DNA from: Sutterella wadsworthensis 2_1_59BFAA
GTDB lineage: Bacteria; Pseudomonadota; Gammaproteobacteria; Burkholderiales; Burkholderiaceae_F
Direction of reading: 5' to 3'
Assembly (NCBI RefSeq): GCF_000297775.1
Contig: NZ_JH815517.1
Location: 62,001-126,000 of the forward strand
Length of the DNA: 64,000 bases
In this document: positions 53,638-61,063 of the stretch, piece after piece
Layout: each line of letters opens with the position of its first letter
Numbering within the stretch: the first letter of the stretch is position 1
Program-made: the position numbers and the translations under genes
Notes under the pieces: model-generated
The model's database searches: none
What the model was told of the DNA's origin: nothing
The model's input: only the letters and a program-made list of their open reading frames with translations

Positions 53638-54501
53638 TTACGGGACGGCGTGCCTCGACTTCCAGAGGGGGAGCGCCGCATCCCAGAAGGCATGAATCGA
53701 GTCTGCACCAAGTCTGTCGAATCCGAGGTGCATCCATGCACGCTCGAGTTCGCCGAGCGGATCGTCTTCATCAAGGGGCGTTGCCCCCTGCTGCTTAGAG
53801 AGCTTCTGCCCCTCGGGGTTGAGCACCAGGGGCAGATGCATGTAGCAGGGAGCTTGGGCACCGAGCGCCTCGATGAGCTGGATCTGACGAGGCGTGTTGT
53901 CGAGCAGGTCGGCGCCGCGCACCACGTCGGTGACGCCCTGATGAATGTCGTCGACGATGGCGGCGAGCTGATAGGCCCAGAGGCCGTCCGCACGCTTGAG
54001 TACGAAGTCGCCGACTTCGTGTTCAACGTCCTGTGTGAAGTCGCCGCAAAGGCGGTCGGTGAAGGTGGTGGTTCCTGAAGTCGTCAGAAAACGCATGGCG
54101 CGCACGGGGCGACCGTGCGTTCCCAAGCGGCATGTGCCGGGATAGACGCCGGCGGGAAGACCAAGCTCGGCGGCCCGAAGGGCAACTTCCTTGCGGGAGC
54201 AGGCGCAGCCGTATACGCGCCCTTGGGCGATCAGGCGATCGAGGGCCGCCTGATATGCTTCGTGTCTGTCGTGTTGCCAGAGAACGGGCTCGTCCGATGC
54301 AAGGCCGAGCCTTGCGAGGGTGCGGATGATGTGTTCGCCTGCGCCCGGAATGTCCCTGGGCGGGTCGATGTCCTCGATGCGAACGAGCCAGACGCCGTCG
54401 TGGGCGCGCGCATCGAGAAAGCTCGCCATGGCAGCGACAAGACTGCCTGCATGAAGGGCGCCTGTGGGAGAGGGGGCAAAACGGCCTCGGTAGGACGACA
54501 T
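53638..54501 (-). CDS. gluQ: Glutamyl-queuosine tRNA(Asp) synthetase
   Basis: GluQ attaches glutamate to queuosine at position 34 of tRNA-Asp. It resembles the catalytic half of GltX without the anticodon domain; this one has 287 residues. The class I motifs are YRGRFAPSPTGALHAGSLVAA and GQKLSKQQG. The zinc site CAC...Y...C (VYGCACSRKE ... GVYPGTCR) is intact. ATG 54501 (MSSYRGRFAPSPTG) is preferred over a 33-residue-longer frame. Together with queH it shows that this organism uses queuosine. Confidence 0.93.
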   Translation of the reverse strand: MSSYRGRFAPSPTGALHAGSLVAAMASFLDARAHDGVWLVRIEDIDPPRDIPGAGEHIIRTLARLGLASDEPVLWQHDRHEAYQAALDRLIAQGRVYGCACSRKEVALRAAELGLPAGVYPGTCRLGTHGRPVRAMRFLTTSGTTTFTDRLCGDFTQDVEHEVGDFVLKRADGLWAYQLAAIVDDIHQGVTDVVRGADLLDNTPRQIQLIEALGAQAPCYMHLPLVLNPEGQKLSKQQGATPLDEDDPLGELERAWMHLGFDRLGADSIHAFWDAALPLWKSRHAVP

Positions 54502-54609
54502 GGTGCGGGAGACAGAGGTGAAGATGATTGTAGAAGAAAAAGGGCGCCGCACGCCTTGAAGCGTTCGGCGCCCTTGTGGGCTCTGACCGGGGTCAGTCAT
54601 CAGGGCTCA

Positions 54610-57600
54610 TCAGGCCTCGCGGGTGTGAACCTGCACGAGCGGCTCTTCGTTGAGAGCAGCAGGAGCCTGATAGGGACGACCGGGATAGCGCACGGCCTCG
54701 TAGACGACGGGGCGGCAGAGCTCGGGACGGGTATGAACCTGTTCGAGCGGGCCCTCGGTCTCGCCTTCAGCCTTGACGGGCATCGGGCGGCCGCTGTAGC
54801 GGACGACGTCGTAGCCCTTGAAGGTCACGAGCTCGGGCTTGGTGTGCACCTGCTCGAGGCCAGCGCGGGCGAGGTTGGCTTCGAGGCCCTCGGCCACGTC
54901 GCCCATGAGCGGCGCGTGCACGACGGCTTCGGTCCCGACAGCGGGAGCGGCTTCGACGACGGGGGCGGCTTCAACAGCGGATTCTGCAGCGGCTTCGACA
55001 GCCTCGGCCTTGAGTTCGACAGCTTCAGCCTGAACCTGAACCTTTCCCGCCTCTTCCTCCTTGGTCTCAAGGGCCTTGGCGGTGACGGCGATCTTCCCGA
55101 GCGGATCGGGCTCGGCGACGATGCCGGCGACGGCTTCGGCGATCGGCTTCAGGTGGGTCTTCACTGTTTCGTCCGGCTTGACCTTGCTGCGACGGGAGCG
55201 GCGCGGACGGCGGTCGGACTTCTCGAAGCTTTCCGTAATGAGCTGGGCCACGTCGGCCATGTGCTCGGGGCTCTTCAGCAGGTCGGCTTCCGTCTTGGGG
55301 GCTTCAGCCTCGGCAGATCGGGTTTCGATCTGCACGAGCGGCTCTTCGGCGGCTTCAACGGCCTGATGAACGGGCTTGCGGCCGCGCGGCTGGGCCTCGA
55401 CGTAGTCGGAGGGCTCGGCCTTGGCCGTCGTCTCGACCTGAACGAGTTCAGAGGCGCCGACGTCCATGCCTGCGAAGAGATCCTCTGCGGGCTTGAGGTC
55501 TTCGGCGGGCCGGGACTCGACCTGAGCTTCAGGCTTGGCCTGCGCCTGTTCCTCGGCCTTCACTTCGTCAGGAGCCTCGACGACAGCTTCGGGAGCGGCA
55601 TCGGCGGTCGTTTCGGCGGCGCCTTCGGCAGTCTCGCCTGCGGCCTTGCCGCTGCGACGGCGGCGGCGCGGACGACGGCGGCGGGTTTCGCCCTGAGCTT
55701 CGTCGACGGCTTCCTCGCCTTCGGGACGAACGGCTTCAGCTTCGTCGGCCTTCGGTTCCTTGGTCACCGCTTCGGCGGGCATCTCGACAACGGGGGCGGC
55801 CTTGACTTCGGTCTTGACCTCTTCCTTCACCTCGGGAGCGACTTCAGCCTGAGCGGCGGGGGCGACCTCTTGGGCTTCGGAGACAATGGTCTGAAGGGCT
55901 TCGGGCTGTGCGGCCTGAGCTTCGGCTTCGGCAGGACGACGGCGGCGGGAGCGGCGGCGCTGGGTGCGTTCGCCCTCGGCCTTTTCGACGGATTCGTCAC
56001 GGGCGTCCTGAGCCTGCGGGGCGGCCTCGGCGACCGGACGGCGGGCGGGACGCTCGCGGCGCTTCTTCTCTTCGATGCGCTCTTCGGGCTTTTCAGTCTT
56101 GTCGGCTTTTTCCTCGGTGCGTTCCGTGCGGCGGGTGCGGGAGGAGGCGTCACGACGGGAGTCGCGGCGGCCACCGCGACGACGGCGGTCTTCGCGGCCG
56201 GCGTCCTTGGACTTTTCCTTGCCTTCGGTCTTGTTTTCCTCGACCTTCTTTTCCTCTTCCTTCTTTTCATCCTTGCTGCCGAAGAGGAAGCTCATGATGC
56301 GAGAGAAGAGGCCCTTTTCCTGCGTGACGGGCTGGAGCTGGGCGGACTTGCCGGCCTCGGCCTTGGCTTCCTCGGCCTTTTGCGGATGCACGGGAGCGGG
56401 ATCACGCGGGAGTACGTTCTTGATGACGGGAACCTGCTTCGGACGCTGGGGCTTGTCCTCCTGGCTCTTCAGGGCGTACGGATCGTCGGCCACCTGGGCG
56501 ACGTCCTCGGCGCGGTTGAAACTCGGCGTCGTGTCTTCGAGGCGCTCGTCGTCCTGACGCAGGCGCTCGATGTGGTAGTGCGGCGTCTCGAGCTTGGTGT
56601 TCGGGATGAGCACGATGGGCACGCGGTGGCGTGCCTCAAGCTTCGTGATGTCGTTGCGCTTCTCGTTGAGGAGGAAGGTGGCGACGTCGACGGGAACCTG
56701 CGCGTGCACGGCGCCCGTGCCTTCCTTCATGGCCTCTTCCTGAAGGATGCGCAGGACCTGCAGGGCGCAGCTTTCCGTGTCGCGGATCACGCCGACGCCG
56801 TTGCAGCGCGGGCAGGTGACGTGGCTGCCTTCGGAAAGGGCAGGACGCAGGCGCTGGCGGGAGAGCTCCATCAGGCCGAAGCGGCTGATCTTGGCCATCT
56901 GGACGCGGGCGCGGTCGTACTTGAGGGCGTCCTTGAGACGCTGCTCGACGGCGCGTTGGTTCTTCGTGTCGGCCATGTCGATAAAGTCGATCACGATGAG
57001 GCCGCCAAGGTCGCGCAGGCGCATCTGGCGGGCCACTTCGTCGGCAGCCTCGCAGTTGGTGCGGAAGGCCGTCTCCTCGATGTCGGCGCCGCGCGTGGCG
57101 CGTGCGGAGTTGACGTCGACGGCGACGAGGGCTTCCGTATGGTCGATCACGATCGCGCCGCCGGAGGGCAGCGGGACCGTGCGGGAGTAGGCTGTTTCGA
57201 TCTGGTGTTCGATCTGGAAGCGCGTGAAGAGCGGAATGTCCTCACGGTAGCGCTTGACGCGGCCGACCATGTCGGGCATGACGTGCGACATGAACTGGCG
57301 GGCCTGTTCATAGATCTCGTCCGTGTCGACGAGCACTTCGCCGATGTCGGGCTGGAAGTAGTCGCGGATGGCGCGCACGACGAGGTTGGATTCCTCAACG
57401 ATCAGGAAGGGCGGAGGATTGGCGCGGCGAAGCGGGCGGCCTTCGACGACGCTCGTCTTGACGAGCTGCGTGGTGCGGCGGCCGTTTTCCTCGCGCACGA
57501 GCTCATACTGCGGCGCAGCGGCTTCGGAGATGGCCTCCCAGAGCTTGAGGAGGTAGTTGAGGTCCCACTGGAGCTCTTCGGTCGTACGGCCGATGCCGGC

Positions 57601-58107
57601 CGTGCGGGCGATGGTGGACATGCCGCCAGGCAGGTCGAGCTTTTCCATGGCCTCGCGCAGTTCCTGACGTTCCTCGCCTTCAATGCGGCGGGAGACGCCG
57701 CCACCGCGCGGATTGTTCGGCATGAGGACGAGATAGCGGCCGGCAAGGCTGATGAAGGTCGTGAGGGCGGCGCCCTTGTTGCCGCGCTCTTCCTTTTCGA
57801 CCTGAACGATCAGTTCCTGACCTTCCGTGATGGCTTCGCGGATGGAGGCCGAACGGACGTCGACGCCTTCCTTGAAGTAGGCGCGGGAGATTTCCTTGAA
57901 GGGAAGGAAGCCGTGGCGCTCTTCGCCGTAGTTGACGAAGCAGGCTTCGAGGCTGGGCTCGATGCGGGTCACGACGCCCTTGTAGATGTTGGACTTGCGG
58001 GCTTCGCGGCCCACGGTCTCGATGTCGATGTCGATGAGCTTCTGTCCATCGACGATGCCGACGCGGGTTTCTTCCGCGTGCGTGGCATTGAAAAGCATGC
58101 GCTTCAT
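54610..58107 (-). CDS. rne: Ribonuclease E
   Basis: RNase E is the main endonuclease of mRNA decay and rRNA processing, and the scaffold of the degradosome. The 1165 residues comprise the S1 domain (about 38-120), the catalytic DNase I-like part with Asp331 (ALVAVDVNS) and Asp374 (LIVIDFIDM), and the zinc link Cys432/Cys435 (TCPRCNG). The acidic/basic low-complexity C-terminal scaffold runs from about residue 530, with Arg-rich stretches such as [11 protein letters not shown]. Its last ~330 residues carry a repeated short motif of the form L-(V/E)-Q-(V/I)-(E/H)-T. A 1347-codon frame lies on the opposite strand and is only a shadow. rluC is divergent, as usual. Confidence 0.96.
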   Translation of the reverse strand: MKRMLFNATHAEETRVGIVDGQKLIDIDIETVGREARKSNIYKGVVTRIEPSLEACFVNYGEERHGFLPFKEISRAYFKEGVDVRSASIREAITEGQELIVQVEKEERGNKGAALTTFISLAGRYLVLMPNNPRGGGVSRRIEGEERQELREAMEKLDLPGGMSTIARTAGIGRTTEELQWDLNYLLKLWEAISEAAAPQYELVREENGRRTTQLVKTSVVEGRPLRRANPPPFLIVEESNLVVRAIRDYFQPDIGEVLVDTDEIYEQARQFMSHVMPDMVGRVKRYREDIPLFTRFQIEHQIETAYSRTVPLPSGGAIVIDHTEALVAVDVNSARATRGADIEETAFRTNCEAADEVARQMRLRDLGGLIVIDFIDMADTKNQRAVEQRLKDALKYDRARVQMAKISRFGLMELSRQRLRPALSEGSHVTCPRCNGVGVIRDTESCALQVLRILQEEAMKEGTGAVHAQVPVDVATFLLNEKRNDITKLEARHRVPIVLIPNTKLETPHYHIERLRQDDERLEDTTPSFNRAEDVAQVADDPYALKSQEDKPQRPKQVPVIKNVLPRDPAPVHPQKAEEAKAEAGKSAQLQPVTQEKGLFSRIMSFLFGSKDEKKEEEKKVEENKTEGKEKSKDAGREDRRRRGGRRDSRRDASSRTRRTERTEEKADKTEKPEERIEEKKRRERPARRPVAEAAPQAQDARDESVEKAEGERTQRRRSRRRRPAEAEAQAAQPEALQTIVSEAQEVAPAAQAEVAPEVKEEVKTEVKAAPVVEMPAEAVTKEPKADEAEAVRPEGEEAVDEAQGETRRRRPRRRRRSGKAAGETAEGAAETTADAAPEAVVEAPDEVKAEEQAQAKPEAQVESRPAEDLKPAEDLFAGMDVGASELVQVETTAKAEPSDYVEAQPRGRKPVHQAVEAAEEPLVQIETRSAEAEAPKTEADLLKSPEHMADVAQLITESFEKSDRRPRRSRRSKVKPDETVKTHLKPIAEAVAGIVAEPDPLGKIAVTAKALETKEEEAGKVQVQAEAVELKAEAVEAAAESAVEAAPVVEAAPAVGTEAVVHAPLMGDVAEGLEANLARAGLEQVHTKPELVTFKGYDVVRYSGRPMPVKAEGETEGPLEQVHTRPELCRPVVYEAVRYPGRPYQAPAALNEEPLVQVHTREA
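54622..55461 (-). repeat. Short repeated motif in the RNase E C-terminal scaffold
   Basis: Five copies of a peptide motif are visible, in order: [37 protein letters not shown] and [11 protein letters not shown] at the very end. The spacing is irregular; the last three are closest, each followed or preceded by a similar VxYxGRP segment ([16 protein letters not shown]). Such linear motifs in RNase E usually bind partner proteins such as enolase, PNPase or RNA helicase. Confidence 0.6.
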
Positions 58108-59259
58108 GGCATTGCACTCCGGCCGCCACTGACGCGGGCGGACTTTGGCGTGCCTTGAAGTGAAATGGCGCCTGTCCCTGCATTCGCTGCGGGCAACGGC
58201 AAGCGCGCCTCAGCCGCATCGAAGGACGCAGGCCCGTCATGCCGGACCTCGTTGAGGTCGGCACGGGTGGCGTCTTCCGCGCGTTTCGGCGCCGACGGCA
58301 CGCGTGCTCCCATGGTGCGTGTGACGCACCTTTTGGAGCCCTGCGGCCGGCCATCCTGGTTGCTGTCGGGTGCGTCAACGGCGCTGTGTCTGCCCCGATC
58401 GGGGCAACTGGGGAGAGTCTTCACGAGCGGACGCGGGAGCGTTCGAACGGGCTCAATCCCTCACAGCATTCCGAGCCTTCTCCATCGTGCGGAGCACGAG
58501 GAAAAGCCCGCCGGTGCATACGCTGATAAGCGCGGCCGGAGCATTTTTCAGACCCGTCGGAGGCTTCGGGCGCAGATGACTCTACGCAGCGCGCTCAACA
58601 CCCGAAGGGAAGACGGGGGAGCTGCGCCAGTGCGTGCTGCGCGGCGGGAAAGAGGGACCTCCCTCGAATTTCCCGGTCCGGGGTCCGCTCAGGCCGGGCT
58701 GACAGCCCGGAGCGGCAGACAAGTGAATTTCAGCTTCAAAGGCAACGGCATCGGGGATTGTCGCCCTGATGCCGCCTGCATCCCTCTCTCGGCAGGAGCC
58801 GTCGCAGGCGCGGGCTGCTCGGCCGGCGGACCGGTCGCGATGCTTCTCCGCTCGTCTCGCTTCGGTTCCGGACACGACCGCCGCAAAGGGGGCGGACAAG
58901 CGCTCAAGCTGGCCTCACGGCTTTGCCGGGGCTGCGAGCCTAATGTCGGGGAGCCGTTTCGAGAACGGTGCGGCGCATCGCGGAGGTCCTGTCGGACGGC
59001 GCGGACGCCTTGGCGAGGGCTCGGTACGCCGGGTACCGGGACGCCTGTTGAACAAAATGGGTTTTAGCCCGACGCTTCGCCAGTGGGGCGGCGGACACAA
59101 AAATCGATGAAAACGTGAGAGAATGCGCGTCATGACGCGGCTTCGGGCCGCATCAATGCCTGACGGGGCGCTTTCAAGCCTCGTCACGTCTGAAACCTGA
59201 CCGCCTGAAGCCGTCGAGCGGACGGTGGTTCAAACGATCATAGCCGACAAGTATAAACG
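58108..59259. promoter_or_regulatory. 1152-base rne/rluC intergenic region: likely RNase E leader, rich in hairpins
   Basis: No convincing gene lies here; the open frames on both strands lack start signals and family features. At least five stable hairpins are visible: GACCTC/GAGGTC (58245-58259), GGTGCGT/ACGCACC (58314-58330), TGCCCCGA/TCGGGGCA (58391-58406), a 12-bp CGGGAAA-GAGGG/CCCTC-TTTCCCG rod (58645-58675) and CCGCT-CCGGGCT/AGCCCGG-AGCGG (58685-58715). CCGTT/AACGG and CGGTAC/GTACCG follow near 58961-59041. In E. coli RNase E cuts its own long leader to regulate itself, and this region could do the same. I cannot locate the promoters. Confidence 0.5.
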
Positions 59260-60282
59260 ATGAGTGGAGAAAACAAAGCGGAAATTTCCATCCTGCCTTC
59301 GTCCGGGATCACGTCTTTGCGTACTGACGGCGTCAACTGGATTGCGGTCGGCCCGGATGCGGACGGCCAGCGTGTCGACAACTATCTTGCACGCGTTGCC
59401 AAGGGCGTGCCCAAAAGCCACATCTACCGCATCATCAGGGCTGGTGAGGTGCGCGTCAACAAGGCGCGCGTCAAGGCGGAGACGAAGCTCGTCGAGGGTG
59501 ACCTGCTGCGCGTGCCTCCGATCAGGATTTCTCAGAAGCCCGCAGGCAGGCCTGCGGCCGTGCCCCTTGCTGAAGGGACGGTTCCCGTCCTGTACGAGGA
59601 CAGACATCTTCTCATCGTCAACAAGCCTTCGGGCATTGCCGCCCACGGCGGCTCGGGCATTTCGCACGGTCTCATCGAGCGCCTGCGCGCCTCGCGTCCC
59701 GACGAACCCTTTCTTGAGCTTGCCCACAGGCTCGACCGCGAGACCTCCGGCGCCATCATCGTCTGTCGAAGCCGCAAGGCACTCGTGCGCCTTCACGACA
59801 TGATGAAGGAGAGCGGCGGCATTGAGAAGCACTACCGCCTGCTCGTCAAGGGCGACTGGGTCAACGACCGCCAGCACGTGAAGCTTCCGCTCGTGCGCTA
59901 TCTGTTGCCCTCGGGCGAGCGTCGCGTGCGCGTCGATCAGGTCGAGGGAGTTCCCGCCCACACGATCTTCACGCTTCTGAAGCGCTACGGCTCCGTCAGC
60001 TATCTTGATGCGGAGCTCAAGACGGGGCGCACGCACCAGATTCGCGTCCATGCGCTCTCCCAGGGCTTCCCGCTCGTGGGTGACGACAAGTACGGGGACT
60101 TCGACTTCAACAGGGAGGTGTCGCGAGGCCTGCTCGGTGCGCCTCTCAAGCGCATGTTTCTGCACGCCGCCCGCCTGCGCTTCACGCATCCCGTGACGGG
60201 CGAGCAGCTCGACATTCAGGCGCCGATGCCTGAGGACTGTGCTGCGCTTCTAAAGGTTCTTGATGAGAAGGGAGGCCGCTGA
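59260..60282 (+). CDS. rluC: 23S rRNA pseudouridine synthase RluC
   Basis: RluC makes pseudouridines 955, 2504 and 2580 in E. coli 23S rRNA. The 340 residues have an N-terminal S4 RNA-binding domain (GQRVDNYLARVAKGVPKSHIYRIIRAGEVRVN) and the catalytic core with the essential Asp in LAHRLDRETSGAIIV. YLDAELKTGRTHQIRVHALSQGFPLVGDDKYGD is the second family signature. The ATG is at 59260. A HAD phosphatase gene starts 1 base after its stop. Confidence 0.95.
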   Translation: MSGENKAEISILPSSGITSLRTDGVNWIAVGPDADGQRVDNYLARVAKGVPKSHIYRIIRAGEVRVNKARVKAETKLVEGDLLRVPPIRISQKPAGRPAAVPLAEGTVPVLYEDRHLLIVNKPSGIAAHGGSGISHGLIERLRASRPDEPFLELAHRLDRETSGAIIVCRSRKALVRLHDMMKESGGIEKHYRLLVKGDWVNDRQHVKLPLVRYLLPSGERRVRVDQVEGVPAHTIFTLLKRYGSVSYLDAELKTGRTHQIRVHALSQGFPLVGDDKYGDFDFNREVSRGLLGAPLKRMFLHAARLRFTHPVTGEQLDIQAPMPEDCAALLKVLDEKGGR

Positions 60283-60283
60283 C

Positions 60284-60976
60284 ATGACGGGCTTTGCACC
60301 CAAGTACGATCTTTTTGTCTTTGACTGGGACGGCACCGTCATGGACACGACGGCTCTCATCGCGAAGGGCATCCAGCATGCCGCGCGCGAAATGGGCTAT
60401 CCCGTGCCGTCCTTTCAGGACGCCTGTGGCGTGATCGGCCTCGACTGGCGAAGCGCCATCCTCAAGGTCGTGCCTGACTGTCCCGAGTCCGAGCACATGA
60501 GGTTCGGTGAAATCTACCGCGCGTGGTACATCCCGCACGAGGCGGACGTGATCCTCTTCCCCGGCATGCGCGAGTTGATCGTTGGACTTCATGCAAGAGG
60601 CCTCAGGACGGCGGTTGCAACGGGCAAGAGTCGTGAAGGCCTTCGGCGCGTATTCGAGCGTACGGGATTGGAAGGCTTCTTCATGACGACGCAGACGGCG
60701 TCCGAATGTCTTCCCAAGCCCAATGCCGAGATGCTCGAGAAGATCGGCATTGAGCTTGATGTTCCTGCCGAACGAACGGTCATGATCGGCGATACGACCC
60801 ACGACGTGATCATGGCGCACCGCTACGGCTGCGATGCTGCGGCCATGACTTACGGCGCATCGACGCTTCAGGACCTCATCGCCTCGAAGCCTGCCGTGCT
60901 TTGCCCTGACGTCAGGGCGCTTGCCGAATACTTGGGAGTGTCCGAGTTGGTGAAGGACGTTGACTTTACACGCTGA
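60284..60976 (+). CDS. HAD-IA family hydrolase (phosphoglycolate-phosphatase-like)
   Basis: The 230 residues show the HAD motifs: I LFVFDWDGTVMDT (nucleophile and acid Asp), II in GLRTAVATGKS, III Lys in CLPKPNAEML, and IV in VMIGDTTHDVIMAH. The cap is the helical C1 type. It follows rluC by one base, a widespread arrangement (rluC plus an HAD gene) in Burkholderiales. The substrate is not known; Gph and YieH-like enzymes are the closest by pattern. ATG 60284 with GGGAGG upstream is preferred over an ATG at 60260 that overlaps rluC. Confidence 0.87.
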   Translation: MTGFAPKYDLFVFDWDGTVMDTTALIAKGIQHAAREMGYPVPSFQDACGVIGLDWRSAILKVVPDCPESEHMRFGEIYRAWYIPHEADVILFPGMRELIVGLHARGLRTAVATGKSREGLRRVFERTGLEGFFMTTQTASECLPKPNAEMLEKIGIELDVPAERTVMIGDTTHDVIMAHRYGCDAAAMTYGASTLQDLIASKPAVLCPDVRALAEYLGVSELVKDVDFTR

Positions 60977-60998
60977 GTGTTTTCTCACCTGACTTGAA

Positions 60999-61040
60999 GA
61001 AGCCCTGCGGGGGTGATCCTGCAGGGCTTCGCTTTCTTTT
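60999..61040. terminator. Terminator after the rluC-HAD unit
   Basis: GAAGCCCTGC (60999-61008) pairs with GCAGGGCTTC (61021-61030), followed by GCTTTCTTTT. It lies between the HAD gene and the converging sbcC, so it may serve both. Confidence 0.8.
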
Positions 61041-61063
61041 GAGCTTGTTGTGGAACTGTACAG

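Noticed and set aside
54115-58158. 1347-codon open frame on the plus strand opposite RNase E, Gly/Leu/Asp-rich
   Set aside because: It is the antisense shadow of rne in a G+C-rich gene. The composition is artificial and repetitive, there is no family signature, and rne itself shows all catalytic motifs.
58165-59067. 300-codon frame in the rne/rluC gap
   Set aside because: No ribosome-binding site, Arg/Ser/Gly-rich composition typical of random G+C-rich DNA, and it overlaps several RNA hairpins.
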